NCBI GenBank assembly: GCA_005656395.1
Contig: SRSI01000009.1
Coordinates: 1,550,001 to 1,614,000 of the forward strand
Reading direction: 5' to 3'
Length of the DNA: 64,000 nt
Source: Strongyloides papillosus
Taxonomy: Eukaryota; Nematoda; Chromadorea; Rhabditida; Strongyloididae
How positions within the stretch are numbered: the first letter of the stretch is position 1; each line of letters begins with the position of its first letter. A program made the translations under genes and the position numbers. This document shows positions 43,341 to 54,953 of the stretch, piece by piece. Under the pieces are notes generated by a model. The model saw only the letters and a list, made by a program, of their open reading frames with translations, made no database searches and was not told the DNA's origin.

Positions 43341-44280
43341 TGACAAAATTTTATAAAGAGTTTTAAAACCGTTAATATATATTAATATTATTTACAAAAG
43401 CGTGATATTTTCCATAGCAATGCCTTTATGTGAATACTAGTTTTGAAGTTTTTGACAGATTTTATAAGAACTCTTAAAGTTATAGTGTTTAATTTATATT
43501 ATAAGTATCAATGTATGATTATATTGTGTTTGATTGCCACTAAGATATCCGTTTCGACTTTAGTAAATATATTATTTGTCAACATAACATAATTATTTTT
43601 TAATATGTACTAAGATAACTTTAAAATAAATGGGAGATAAACAATTATTAGTTAAGAATTTTATTTAATTATTAATTAATAAATTTATGAAGAGAATTTA
43701 ATGGCAATATGGCAAAATATTAGTTTAAAAAAATTAAATCAAAAGCATTATATTAGTTTGGTGCATAAGTTCTGTCGATTCTTTACAATAACTTTAGATC
43801 GTTATAATTTTTATAAAAAATTCACTAAATTTGTAATACATTATCCATTACTATGTTTGAAGAATTTACTAACATTCAATTGTCATTAGAAGTAGAAACA
43901 TTAAAAGTGCATGCTTTACTTTCAAGATCCATCTTTCTACCCTGAAACTTTGACAACAATTTCTACACAGTTCTGGTGTCCTCTACATTTTCTTTCAATA
44001 CTCTACATAAGTTTTTAGAAGCTTTTGTAGAAGCTCGTTTAAAATGCAGTGTCAAAAACAACCCCTAATATAACATTATTTTTTAGCAAAAAAAATTTAG
44101 CACAAGTAATATAGCACACTGTGATTATAAAAATTATAAAGTGGTACTACCTAGTTATTATAATACCTCAATTTTCTGCAACTTCTATTCATATATTTTT
44201 TATGATAAGGAATTACTATAAAAAATACAACAGAACTTTTACACCAACCTAGTATAATATAATATAGTGTTAAATAACCG
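43341..44280. other. Spacer containing a mariner-like relic
   Basis: About 0.94 kb between two minus-strand genes. More than half is the inverted-repeat element at 43753-44252; the rest is plain AT-rich DNA. Confidence 0.5.
43753..44252. mobile_element. Mariner-like non-autonomous element (500 bp)
   Basis: The left end TTAGTTTGGTGCATAAGTTC and the inverted right end CTAGGTTGGTGTAAAAGTTC match at 20 of 26 positions and both resemble mariner-family termini (TTAGGTTGGTGCAAAAGT). A TA dinucleotide flanks each end (43751-43752 and 44253-44254), as expected for mariner target duplication. The interior has no intact transposase; only short broken frames are seen. It is therefore a deleted mariner copy or MITE. 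Confidence 0.65.
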
Positions 44281-45813
44281 TTATGAAACATTTTTCTTCT
44301 TTAATTCAATAGCATCTAGAATTGGTTGACGTTTTATTTGATATCTTTTTTGTAAATCTCTTAATTCATTATCCATTTCAAATTCGAGATTACCTTTTTT
44401 CTGTAATAACTCTTCTGTTGTCATTTTCTTTAAAAATCCGTAACCCTTAGAAATATCATTCTCGAAATTATTAAAAATATTTATCTCACTTGATGTTGTA
44501 CTAATGCTTCCTATACCACCAACTGCACCAGATTCGTCTAAATTAAACATGTGAAAATTATTAACTAATGAAGGTGTTTTATATAAATAATTGTTCTCAC
44601 TGTTCCCTGTTTCAATGTGTTGAATTGGTCGAGGTGTTCCGACAAATCCATCGTTAGCAATAAATTTAAAGTTATTCTCAGCTTTCATTGCTGTTTTATA
44701 AACATCATTATATTGTACACAAGATATTGGCGCATTATTATTTTTATTTTGAACTTGTTGTTCTTGTACAAGAGTACCATCAAGATACTCATTTTTTTTA
44801 TCATCTAAATAATCATTTACTCTTAATGTTTTTTTATAAATCATTGTTGATGAATTAGTTGAGTCATTTTTTATTGTTGAATCAGAGTAAGATGTTTTAG
44901 TAGTTGGTAGTATTTGGTTTACATTTGGTAGTGATTTTGCAATATTTTGAGAATCTTTTATCATTTCTAATAATATATTATTATCTTTTGCAGAAGTTAT
45001 GAAAGGATCTTCAAGTAAGTCACTAGCATTTGCACGTTCTTCTGGATTTTTAACTAAACATCGCGTAGTAAACTTCCAGAATTCTTTACTCCATATTTTA
45101 GGGTTTTTTAATGTGGGTGCAGGTTTTGTGGGAATTAAAAAGATCGCTCTCATAGGATGCATTTCAGCATGAGGAGGTTTCCCTTCAGCCATTTCAATTG
45201 CTGTTACACCTATACTCCAACAATCTGCCTGTGAATCATAACCAGACTCTCGTATAACTTCTGGTGCCATCCAATAAGGTGTACCAATTACAGTATTTCT
45301 TTTTGCCATTGTATCTGTTAATTGCCCTGATACACCAAAATCAGCTAACTTAGCTCTACCATTCTCATTAAGTAAAATATTTCCTGCTTTTATATCACGA
45401 TGAATTTTTTTTAAGTCGTGAAGATATTTTAATCCATGTAATGCATCTTTTAATACAACTGCTATTTCATTTTCATTTAATGTTTTCCTCCTAATCCTCA
45501 TTATATCTGATATGCTTCCTGCTCCACAATATTCCATAACAATCCATAAATCAGAGTTTTTAAAATAACTTCCGAAATATTTAACGACAAAATCGCTATC
45601 ACATTGCTTCATTATTGATATTTCCTTTATAATCTCTTGTAAATCGTTTCCTACTTTGACTGTTTTTATGGCAAATGTGTGACCTGTACTTTTATGAACA
45701 GCTTTATGTACACTTCCATATGAACCTTCACCTAATTTATTAACAATTGTAAAAACTTCATCTGGATCTTTATTTAATGTATCTTGGTCCAATTTAATGT
45801 CTTGTTTTATCAT
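44281..45813 (-). CDS. cst-1: MST/Hippo Ser/Thr kinase with SARAH domain
   Basis: A single exon encodes 510 residues. The kinase domain (about 21-275) has the Gly loop GEGSYGSVHKA, Lys50 in FAIKTV, the catalytic loop HRDIKAGN, DFGVSGQL and the activation segment KRNTVIGTPYWMAPE with the conserved Thr. A ~185-residue Asn/Thr-rich linker follows, and the C-terminal SARAH coiled coil (about 460-510: FLKKMTTEELLQKK to KRQPILDAIELKKK) closes the protein. This is the MST1/2-Hippo kinase, which phosphorylates the LATS/MOB module to restrain growth; C. elegans has cst-1 and cst-2. All catalytic residues are present and the length is normal. Confidence 0.95.
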   Translation of the reverse strand: MIKQDIKLDQDTLNKDPDEVFTIVNKLGEGSYGSVHKAVHKSTGHTFAIKTVKVGNDLQEIIKEISIMKQCDSDFVVKYFGSYFKNSDLWIVMEYCGAGSISDIMRIRRKTLNENEIAVVLKDALHGLKYLHDLKKIHRDIKAGNILLNENGRAKLADFGVSGQLTDTMAKRNTVIGTPYWMAPEVIRESGYDSQADCWSIGVTAIEMAEGKPPHAEMHPMRAIFLIPTKPAPTLKNPKIWSKEFWKFTTRCLVKNPEERANASDLLEDPFITSAKDNNILLEMIKDSQNIAKSLPNVNQILPTTKTSYSDSTIKNDSTNSSTMIYKKTLRVNDYLDDKKNEYLDGTLVQEQQVQNKNNNAPISCVQYNDVYKTAMKAENNFKFIANDGFVGTPRPIQHIETGNSENNYLYKTPSLVNNFHMFNLDESGAVGGIGSISTTSSEINIFNNFENDISKGYGFLKKMTTEELLQKKGNLEFEMDNELRDLQKRYQIKRQPILDAIELKKKNVS

Positions 45814-47281
45814 ATTTTCACTAAAAATTTAATAAAATCAATGATCAGATACCAACTTACTCCATTGTATTATAAGCAATAAAATATAAAATTTTGTAAA
45901 AATAAAAAATATATACAAAAAAGGTGAACTTTAAACGTTTTCTTGTTTATTGGTTAGTAAAAAAATAAACTCTTTTAGTTAATTATTTCCATGTAATAAA
46001 TATAGATGTTCTATAATAATTGAAAGCAAATATCTAAAACTTTCTCTTTCTTTTAGTGATATATTGTCGTCTTGCAAATACCTATACTTGTTATTGCATC
46101 GGCAAGATATAACCCTTTTACAACACGCATACATTCATTGTGGTAACGCATAGCAAGACAACATAAACAGACAATCGTTATAGAACAGATACACTATTAG
46201 TTAGCGTAAACGTTTTTTTATATTTACTTCTATTTAACATTGTAATATTTATCTCTCCTCAGTTGCATATTAAAAAAAATGTAGTTTATTCTTATCAATT
46301 TTTAAGATAACTTTTTTTTTGTTGAAATAAAAATAAACATTTTAATAAATATTTAATTTTAAAGTTATAGTTATATGATTCTTAGAAACGTTTTATATAT
46401 GTTTGTTTACTTTTTTTTCTGAATGTTCATTTGTTTGTGAGAATTAAAATATTTTTGATTTAAATATAAACATATTTATATGATACATGATATTTGAAGA
46501 GACGATAATACTAAGTACAAAAATTCTTATATTTTGCTTCTTGTTTTATTTTTTTTCATTATTATATAAAGAGTTTGTTATTTATTGATATCATTTTTAT
46601 GTTAATTACTTTAATCAGTAATCTAAATTTGAAATAAATACCTTAAACTTTTATGTAACATTCAACCTTGTAATTAACTAATAGTTAATATATTTTTTAA
46701 CTAATGTATAGAAAAAAAGAAATATTTGCATAAGAATATCAAGTATTTATTATGAATGTCTGTTAATTTTTTTTGTTGAACATGAATATAATTTAATGGT
46801 GGTAATTGCATTTTTAATATATCTTCTCTGTATGAAAGTTATACATTCTCTATGCATATATTATTTATGTAAAAATACGCGTGAATACTAAAAATAAGAT
46901 AAGAAAATAACTGTAATTATCAGACGGTGCTTGTTCAAAGCGCTAAAAATTTTCATTAAATTTTTAATATCAATTCTACAATATTTTGACGTTTTTTTTG
47001 TGCATATTTCCAAGTTGGCTCTTGCCACGCTTAATATTTATATTGTTGTTTGTAAAAAAATATCCAGTATTTCATGTTATATATTTTGTTATTGTTTATG
47101 TAACATTTTTTAATTTTATAGATATAGATACGCTTATATTGATCAAAAAAAATTAAACGTTTGTTATTTAATGATAATATCGTGTTTTTTCTTATAAAAA
47201 AATTAAACATAATATTATTTTAATATTAATTGTTTGATAGTTCTAGGATAATTAATATTTTACTTGTACATCTATAATTAC
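45814..47281. other. Spacer upstream of two divergent genes
   Basis: About 1.5 kb, mostly T-rich. A more complex patch at about 46065-46205 with GTCTTGC/GCAAGAC inverted copies could be a promoter or leader of the Hippo kinase gene. TTCTAG at about 47241-47246 precedes the next start codon and is a possible trans-splice site. No gene seen. Confidence 0.35.
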
Positions 47282-48300
47282 ATGTCATTTCCAGTAGATC
47301 CTGAACGTTTTATAAGTTTGGATCGTTTTAATATACAAGAAAATCAAGTTATGAGTACTTTTGAATTAGCTCCACCAGATCCTTCTGAGGATTCCACACC
47401 AATTGATCCTTTTCAATCAACTGTGTCGGATCCACAAAATAGTCAAAATGTATTAGGTCCTGATTTTGAACCTCAAAATAATAATACAGGGTATTCATTA
47501 CCTCCTGGTTTTGAACCACGTCAAAATAGTGATATACCAGAGTTGAATATTGAGTCTTCAAATTCAAATAATAATAATGAGAGATTTGACGACCCAGAAG
47601 AGCCTTCTTCATCAAGGTTATCTCCTCCTCCTCCGCTTCCACTATCACAAGTACATCAACATTCAATTTTGACTGATTCTGGTTTACTTCATCATTTGAA
47701 AAGAGTTCAAAATGATATTGTAAATACTTCTGTAAATAATTCTAATATTAATAATGATTTTACTAAATCTTCTTCAATAACTTCAAAAACATCAATTGAT
47801 GAAGACAATGAAAGTCGTCTTCTTCAATATCGTTTAAATAAAAGAGTTGAGTCATTTAGAATAAATAAACGAGAAGAATGTATAACAAACCACCAAAAGA
47901 TGTAACAACATGTGAAAGTAGTGATTTAATCTCTCACAAAGATAATTTGCCCAATTTTGATGATATAAACCCTTTGACAAATGTTCCAAATCAAAATTTT
48001 TCTAGTACTACCTCAACATTAAAAAGAACCGCAGAACAAATTAATACTTCAAACGAAGAATCTTCAGAACTATTAAATGAAACTAATGAAGAGACATTGA
48101 CGGATATAGCAAAACGAAAACGTCAAGAAGATAAAGCGACAGAAGGTTCTTCGAAAGATAAGGTTTCTTTTGAATATCAATGTGATATTTCAGGAAACGG
48201 TAGAAATACTAGAGATTCTGACAATATTGATGGTGTTAAAAAGTCATTACCTAGTATTTCAACAAAGTTTATTGACGGTTCGAATAAAAAGTATCTTTAA
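47282..48300 (+). CDS. Unrecognised Pro/Asn-rich protein, frame broken at about 47.88 kb
   Basis: The ATG at 47282 opens a 207-codon frame (MSFPVDPERF..., with PPPPLPLS and many Asn/Ser/Pro) that stops at 47905. Another frame, shifted by one base, is open from about 47867 to 48300 (FSSTTSTLKRTAEQIN..., with KRKRQ). The join ITNH/PKDVTTCE would need one extra base near 47890. Composition is alike on both sides, so this is most likely one ~345-residue low-complexity protein with a missing base in the sequence; a gene ending at 47905 is the alternative. No intron of acceptable length explains it. A nuclear role is suggested only by KRKR. I recognise no domain. Confidence 0.5.
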
Positions 48301-48370
48301 AAATCTCAGTAAATATCCTTTTTTAATAACTTTCAATGTATTTATTTATAATTCCGTATTATATTTTTAA

Positions 48371-49487
48371 TCAATAAATTGTTTCTAATCTTGATTTATT
48401 TATTAATTTCATTTTAATTTCTTTCAAAAATGACGGTAAATTCCATTGGTCGATTATTTCTTCGTAATTTTTTTGGAAAAGTTCTTCTGATTCTTCTAAA
48501 TTACTAATTGAGTATTGCATACAACCAACAATATAGTTAAGTTCTATTTCTGAATAGGCATATATACATGTAGGAAATTTTTCTAAAAATTTTCTCATAT
48601 ACTAAAAAAATAAAATAAAAAAATAATAGATATTTAAACTAACATGTTTGAAATAGTAAATATTATTTTCATTTGTTATCAATAAATTGATACCAAGAAT
48701 ACCTGTTGGTTTTAATATTTTCTTTAATTTATTTAGAATATCATCAGTTATAAATGGTTGTGATGGACAAGGAATAATATCATCTGTCCCACATGCATCT
48801 AATATTATAATATCATATATAGCATTAGATGTAACAGCATTTTTAATTGTTTTTATCCCATCTTCATGTTTTATATGAAAATTTTGTTTATCGTAAGGAA
48901 CATCAAAATATTTTCTAGCAATAATAATCATTTTTTCTTCTATTTCAGAAATCGTTAAATTTAAATTCTTATATTTTGTATGTAAAAACATTGAAAGTGA
49001 ACCACCACCTAAACCAATTTCTAATAAATTTCCTTTTGTATTGACAGATGTAGGAATAGCACGAATTGCAAATGGCATTGCCGCTAATATTGTAATATAA
49101 TCTCCTTCAATATAGCTATGATTTACTTTCCAAAGTTTTGTATCGGAGTTCCAAAAATCAGAGCCATCTGGTTTAATTAATTGTACAGACGTTTCCATAA
49201 ATCGAAAGTCTTCATTCAAAACAACACTCCTCTCAACAACTCCATCTTCTAAATAACGATCAACTATAGTGTAGCAAGTATTTTGGAAAGTTATTGAACA
49301 TAGCTTGTCAATAGTCTTAACATTTTTTTCATCGTATGATACTCCGCTAAAATAATTCTCATTATTTATTATATCTGATGAAGATGATATAGCTATAAAG
49401 AAATATTTATTTAATATAAATGACAAAACATACAGTTATTAACAAAGTTGTTAGGAAAGTTGTATAAAGACAAATTTTCTTATTCAT
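48371..49487 (-). CDS. Spermidine-synthase-fold / METTL13-like protein, 5' end unresolved
   Basis: Exon 48601-48371 joins in phase to a long exon ending at 48644 (42-nt intron). The core has an AdoMet-binding type signature NLLEIGLGGGSLSMFLH, TISEIEEKMIIIARKYF, HIKHEDGIKTI and DIIILDACGTDD, as in spermidine-synthase-like proteins and METTL13. The 5' end does not fit: the long frame would have to start on a non-ATG codon. A plausible first exon lies at 49487-49434 (MNKKICLYTTFLTTLLIT, a signal peptide), with a GTATGT donor and a TTTATAG acceptor at 49393-49398, but the phases disagree by one base. Either one base is missing or the gene starts elsewhere. If the signal peptide is real, the protein is secreted or lumenal. 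Confidence 0.6.
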
Positions 49488-51313
49488 CAACCAATAAAGA
49501 ATTGACAATATTTTATAAATAAAATAAGGCAATATTTGATGCGTATAGTTGCTAAGTGAACATTTGAACATGTTATATCTTATGTAATAATTTAAACTTT
49601 TTCTTTCTAATTTTCATACCAGTAAATATGTTTACTTCTGTTAATTGTTTTTATTATTTTATATCTGATTGATTTTCAGTTTATTATATATGTAGTAATT
49701 TAAAAAACGGTGCGGTGAATATTAAGAAAGTTAATTTTTAGTAATTTATATCAAAAAGTAATTAAATGTTTGCAGTTTATCCAACATTTAAAAAAAATAT
49801 TTTTTAAACTTAATTTGTTTTGGTTAAAAAATAAATTATCGTCTATATAAAAAATAATGTATAAACATTTTATTAAATTTAAAGCGTCATAACAGTTGTT
49901 GGAGGATAAGATTTCTGACATCAGAAGAGATAATCCGCCGAACAATGAGATTATTCAAAAGGAATACGCAACTTATCAGCAAAAAGAATTGAAAAATTTT
50001 ATGGCATTTGTAAATATTAAACGTTTTATCTAAGAAGTCTATTATTTTGTATTAAGTCTCGTGACTACTTTTATATTGAAATTTATTTTTCTTAAGAATG
50101 GTTTAAAATGACATCAATAGACATAAATTATAAACACTTGCGTTGTACATTTTACAATTTCAACAATTTACGTCAATATTTATTTGTTTTAAATAAATTA
50201 TGTACGAAAATTGTATTGTATATAATTTTTAGTAGAATTTTAAGATAAAATGACTTATTATTCGTAAGTTTTTTAACACAATATATGGGAAATTAAAATA
50301 TTTATAAATTACCAACCCTTTAATATCCAATAATTTTAATGTGAAAATAATAAACAGTAGGTTTCTTTTTAAAAAATCACTTTAAATTATTAGTGAAAAA
50401 TGAAGAATTTTAAATACATGAAAATAAAATTTGATCAATTCTTACTGCAATAAAAATTGTCATAAAAAATAGATATCAACTGTACATTATTAGTTATTCA
50501 TTTTACCAATATAATAACCATTGAAAGTTTTATTAAATAATTCACTGTTAAATCATTCTTAAATGTATATCTTATCGTTTTCCCAAAAACATATACAATA
50601 AGTAATTTTTTGTTTTTTTAATATTGTATGAGTAATTTTAAGTGTAAGTGATTAGAGTTATAATTGTTTTGTTTATGAGTTAATTGATTTATTAACTAAA
50701 TACAAGAAAATATACATTGATTCAAATTGATTGTATTGAGTACAATGTTAATACTTAAACCAAACTTAGTTTGTTGTGTAGAGTTAAGTTACCTGCTAAA
50801 AAGGTTATGATTATTACATACAAATCATTAACATTTTGCACACTTTTGATAAAATTTATGTTCAACTAAATGTTATTTGTGTGATGAAATCTATCATACA
50901 AATGTTTATAACTATACAGAGTGGACCATAAAAAATACTTCGTTTTTTCAAAATTTTAGTAAATTTACTTATAATCTTTTTGTTATTTTATAGACATATT
51001 GTAGCCAATGATTAGAAAATATGTATATATCGAATATTATAATTAAAAAAAGACATTTCTTTTGCCCACACCTGTATATATTGATAATTGCTTAAGTAGA
51101 TATGTGCATTATTTACAAGGGAAAATACAGTATTATAAAAAAATTTTAAAAGTATTGATGTGGCTTTATCAATTTATTGCTTGATATGATATCTTATCTT
51201 ACCTAAATTATTTTAAAATACATATACACTATTAAGACTCTAACTTATTAACTTACTTTTTTCATATTCAAACACAATAAAACAGATAATAATTATAAAT
51301 TTTTTTAGTAACT
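49488..51313. other. AT-rich spacer with a Tc1-like MITE
   Basis: About 1.8 kb between divergent genes. Only the inverted-repeat element at 50915-51076 and a TTTTTTAG acceptor-like site at 51301-51308 before the S1P lyase start stand out. Confidence 0.45.
50915..51076. mobile_element. Tc1-like MITE (162 bp)
   Basis: The left end TACAGAGTGGACCATAAAAA and the inverted right end TACAGGTGTGGGCAAAAGAA are similar with a few gaps and both have the TACAG...GG(C)CA(A)AAA form of Tc1-family termini. Each end is flanked by TA (50913-50914 and 51077-51078). The interior is about 100 bp of AT-rich DNA with no coding capacity. Confidence 0.5.
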
Positions 51314-52962
51314 ATGTCGGTTTCAAAAGAAATAAAACAATTTATTGGAGATGGATGGGAGAATATTAATCTAAAATTGGATAAAATTCAACCTGGAACG
51401 CTAGTCATTTAACAATAGCAGGAACGTATGTTGTAATAAAATTCAATAGATGGTGTAAAAAATCCGAAAAACCTATTCACAAAAGAATATATTCATATTT
51501 CTTTTCTCTTTTGCGAAAACTTCCAGTTGTTCAAAAAGAAATAGAAAAGCAATTAAGTAATACAAAAAAAGACTTAATACATTCAATTCATAAGTATGAT
51601 AAGGAAAAAAAATTTATCAAGGAAATTCCTACTAAAGCAATGTCTACCGAAGAAATTTTAACATTAGCAAATGATTATGAAAAAATGTCAACTTTTGATG
51701 TTAAAGGAGGAAAAGTTAGTGGAACTGTTTATACAGATATAAGTGATGATCATTTAAAACTTTTAACATCAATATTCCATAATTATGCTTACTCTAATCC
51801 ACTCCACCCTGACGTTTTTCCAGGAGTAAGGAAAATGGAAGCTGAAGTTGTTAGAATGGTAATTAATTTATATAATGGAACATCTGAATGTACAGGTTCA
51901 ATGACAAGTGGAGGGACTGAATCAATAATACTTGCTTGTTTTGCATATAAAAACTTAGCAATTTCTAAGGGTATTGAAAATCCAATTATTGTATGTCCAT
52001 CAACAGCTCATGCAGCATTTGATAAAGCTGCTGACTTATTTGGAATTAGAATTAGACATGTACCAGTTAACTCAAATCAAAAAGTAAATATTAAAGAGTA
52101 TGAAAAAGCTATATCTAGTGAGACATGCATGCTTGTTGGTTCTGTACCAAACTTTCCATCTGGTACAGCTGATGATATTGTTAGCATTGGTAAATTAGGA
52201 TTAAAGTATAATATACCTGTTCATGTTGATGCTTGTCTTGGAGGAATGCTCATTCCATTTATGGAAGAAGCTGGTTTTCCAATGCCATTATTTGATTTTC
52301 GTGTACCAGGTGTTACTTCTATATCTTGTGATTTACATAAATATGGATATGCACCAAAAGGAAGTAGTGTTGTTATGTATAAAAAAGCAGAATATCTTCA
52401 TAAACAATACTTTAGCGTAACTGATTGGAGTGGAGGTATTTATGCTACCCCAACAATTGCTGGAAGTAGGTGTGGAAGTGCAATCGCTGTTGCTTGGGCT
52501 ACCTTATTATTCATTGGAAAAGAAGAATATATAAATAGAACACGTAAATTATTGATTCATGTAGAAAAATTGCTAAGAAAGTTACTGACTTAAATAATGG
52601 TATTGAAGTTCATGGAAATCCTGATGTTAGTGTTGTTGCTTTCAAAAGCGAAAGTTTCAATATTTATGCAGTATCTGATGCGTTGAATAAGAATGGTTGG
52701 AACTTGAACTGTTTACAAAATCCAGATGCTATTCATTTTTGTCTTACCTATAATCAGGCATCAGATGAAGTTGTTAATTCCTTTGTTTCTGATTTAAAGA
52801 ATGCTGTTGATGAAGTTATGGCTGATCCTGAAAAAGGAAACAAATCAAAAAAGTGCTGCTATTTATGGTATGGCTGCACAAGTTCCGGACAAAAGTTTAA
52901 TTAATGATGTTACAAATCTTTATTTAGATACTTGTTTTATGATTCCAGAAAAAGATGAATAA
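51314..52962 (+). CDS. SGPL1: Sphingosine-1-phosphate lyase, three frame breaks
   Basis: The ATG at 51314 follows a TTTTTTAG site. The gene reads as a full S1P lyase only if three one-base breaks are bridged: near 51393 (one base missing), near 52571 (an A missing in a run of five) and near 52847 (one A extra in a run of six). Between breaks the protein is well conserved: membrane segment [41 protein letters not shown], the PLP lysine in [30 protein letters not shown] and [15 protein letters not shown] at the end. The enzyme cleaves S1P to hexadecenal and phosphoethanolamine in the ER. Conserved sequence on both sides of every break argues for sequence error over decay, but a young pseudogene is possible. 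Confidence 0.8.
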
Positions 52963-54953
52963 GTTAAATTTCGCGTTTTAAAAATAAATACTATGTAGGA
53001 AAAAATCTTTATTTCACTAATTTTTTTTAGTACAGGAAATTAAATAATTAATAAAATCATTTTTTATCTTCTAATCTCCTAATTTTTTAAACTATTATAA
53101 AGAATTGTGATTCTCTAGAGAAAATATTTATACATTGATAATTACTTTCTTTATTTGGCGTATGTTTCTATATAATTTTAATTTAATTAACATAATATAC
53201 GATTATCTTAAAAATTATATTTTATAAATAAAGTTTTGATATGGTCAAATTTATATTAATTAAACTATTATGAAACGTCGACAATGTCTTTTAAAACCGT
53301 TTTCAAATAATTTAATCATTTACATAATAAATAATATTAATTGACGAATTTGTTACCATGTCAATTATAAATATAATGTGAAATAAAACTGCATATTTTT
53401 TTATTAATGAGTTTCAAATTACTTAGTGTTAAAGAATATATTAAACACTTCATGACTTTTAACAAAATAACTACTATAAATAAATCAATCATTTTTTATA
53501 ATTATTCTAATACTATAAGAATAACAATGCATATTTAAAATAAAAAAGTTTTCACGAACATTTGAAAATAATAATGCAAAGAAATTTTTTTGAGGCAATT
53601 TTTTAAAATTTCAATCAAATATATCACAAATGCAAATGCTCGTTCTAAAGTTAAAAATATTTTCTACATAAATCTTAATAAATTAATACATTTTTTTATT
53701 AATAGTTCTTTTAATTTTGATTTTTTACTAGAAAAAAATTGTTAAATATTTCCGTCTTTTTAACAAGTGAAAGTAAACTCTATTACCATAAATTTTAAAT
53801 TAATTGATAGATAGAAAATTTTAATTCTAAACTTATGTAAAAAATGAAATTATTCAATAACGAAAAAATAGCCTTTCTAATATTTTCTTAATGTCATTTT
53901 TTTTTGCTAAATCTAATACAAAAGTCAAATTAATTATTGTATGAAACAATTAATGTTTAAATTTCTTAATATAAATTACTTAACTAGTAAAAGAATATTT
54001 GTCAATTAAAAACTTATCATATTAGAAATACTATATCTTTAAGAATTTCCTCATTGAATTATACTATCAATTTAAAATTACAACACATGCTTATAACAAC
54101 TGTAATGCACGTTGCCATTTTATAGGAATTTTTCATAATGTTACTAGCGATAAATAATTATTTAGACATTTAATGTAAATGCAAAATCAAGGTTAGCAAA
54201 TTAAATTGCAAAAAAATGACAATCTTATATCACGTTGTGCAATAAAACTCTTAAATTTTTTATCTTTACAATAACTTCATAAATAAATAAATAATCGTAA
54301 TAAGTTTGAATGTTACAATTTATCTAATTAAAGATTATCTCTTAACATATTTAGTGTAATTTTTGTTCTTCTTCAAGATTGCATATATATGTTAAAGATC
54401 ATTAGTTTTATCATAACTTTTTTAAAATTTATTTAATAAAATTATAGTGTTAATGAGATCATAAAATCAGAAACCGAATATTTCAAAAATATTTCAATTT
54501 ATACAATGATTTATGATAATTTTACTAAACTATTGTGAGCATAAGATCAACTTATATAGTCTAATTATAATTTCTTAATATGTACCTTATACGGTATTTT
54601 ATTATCTGTTTTTATACTTTACTGATAACTTTAAATAAATCAAGAAGCCATTTACAAAAAGATCGTTTCAATTGTTGTACGCCTATTTTTTGAAGAATAT
54701 AAATGAAGTAACATTTTGTCTCGTTATCATAGATTTTTCAAATGTTTTTATTAGCTTAAATAAAATCAAATATTTTTATATTTTATAAAATGTTATCATA
54801 AAAGTTTTATTAAGCCATTAAAACAACTTTAATTATATTAAAATAAGTAGGCATTATTTTTCATAAGCAAGTGTTTATTATATTTTTAAAAAATTTATAA
54901 TATATTATTTAAAATTAGTAATTTTCAAAGACTCTATTTACAGTATATGAATA
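52963..54953. other. Long AT-rich spacer
   Basis: About 2 kb without any credible frame, RNA or repeat. Composition is extremely A+T-rich with long homopolymers, which may make this part of the window hard to sequence. Confidence 0.4.

Noticed and set aside
43701..43889. A 62-codon frame that covers the left end of the mariner-like element.
   Set aside because: It starts outside the element and crosses its terminal repeat; it shows no transposase motif.
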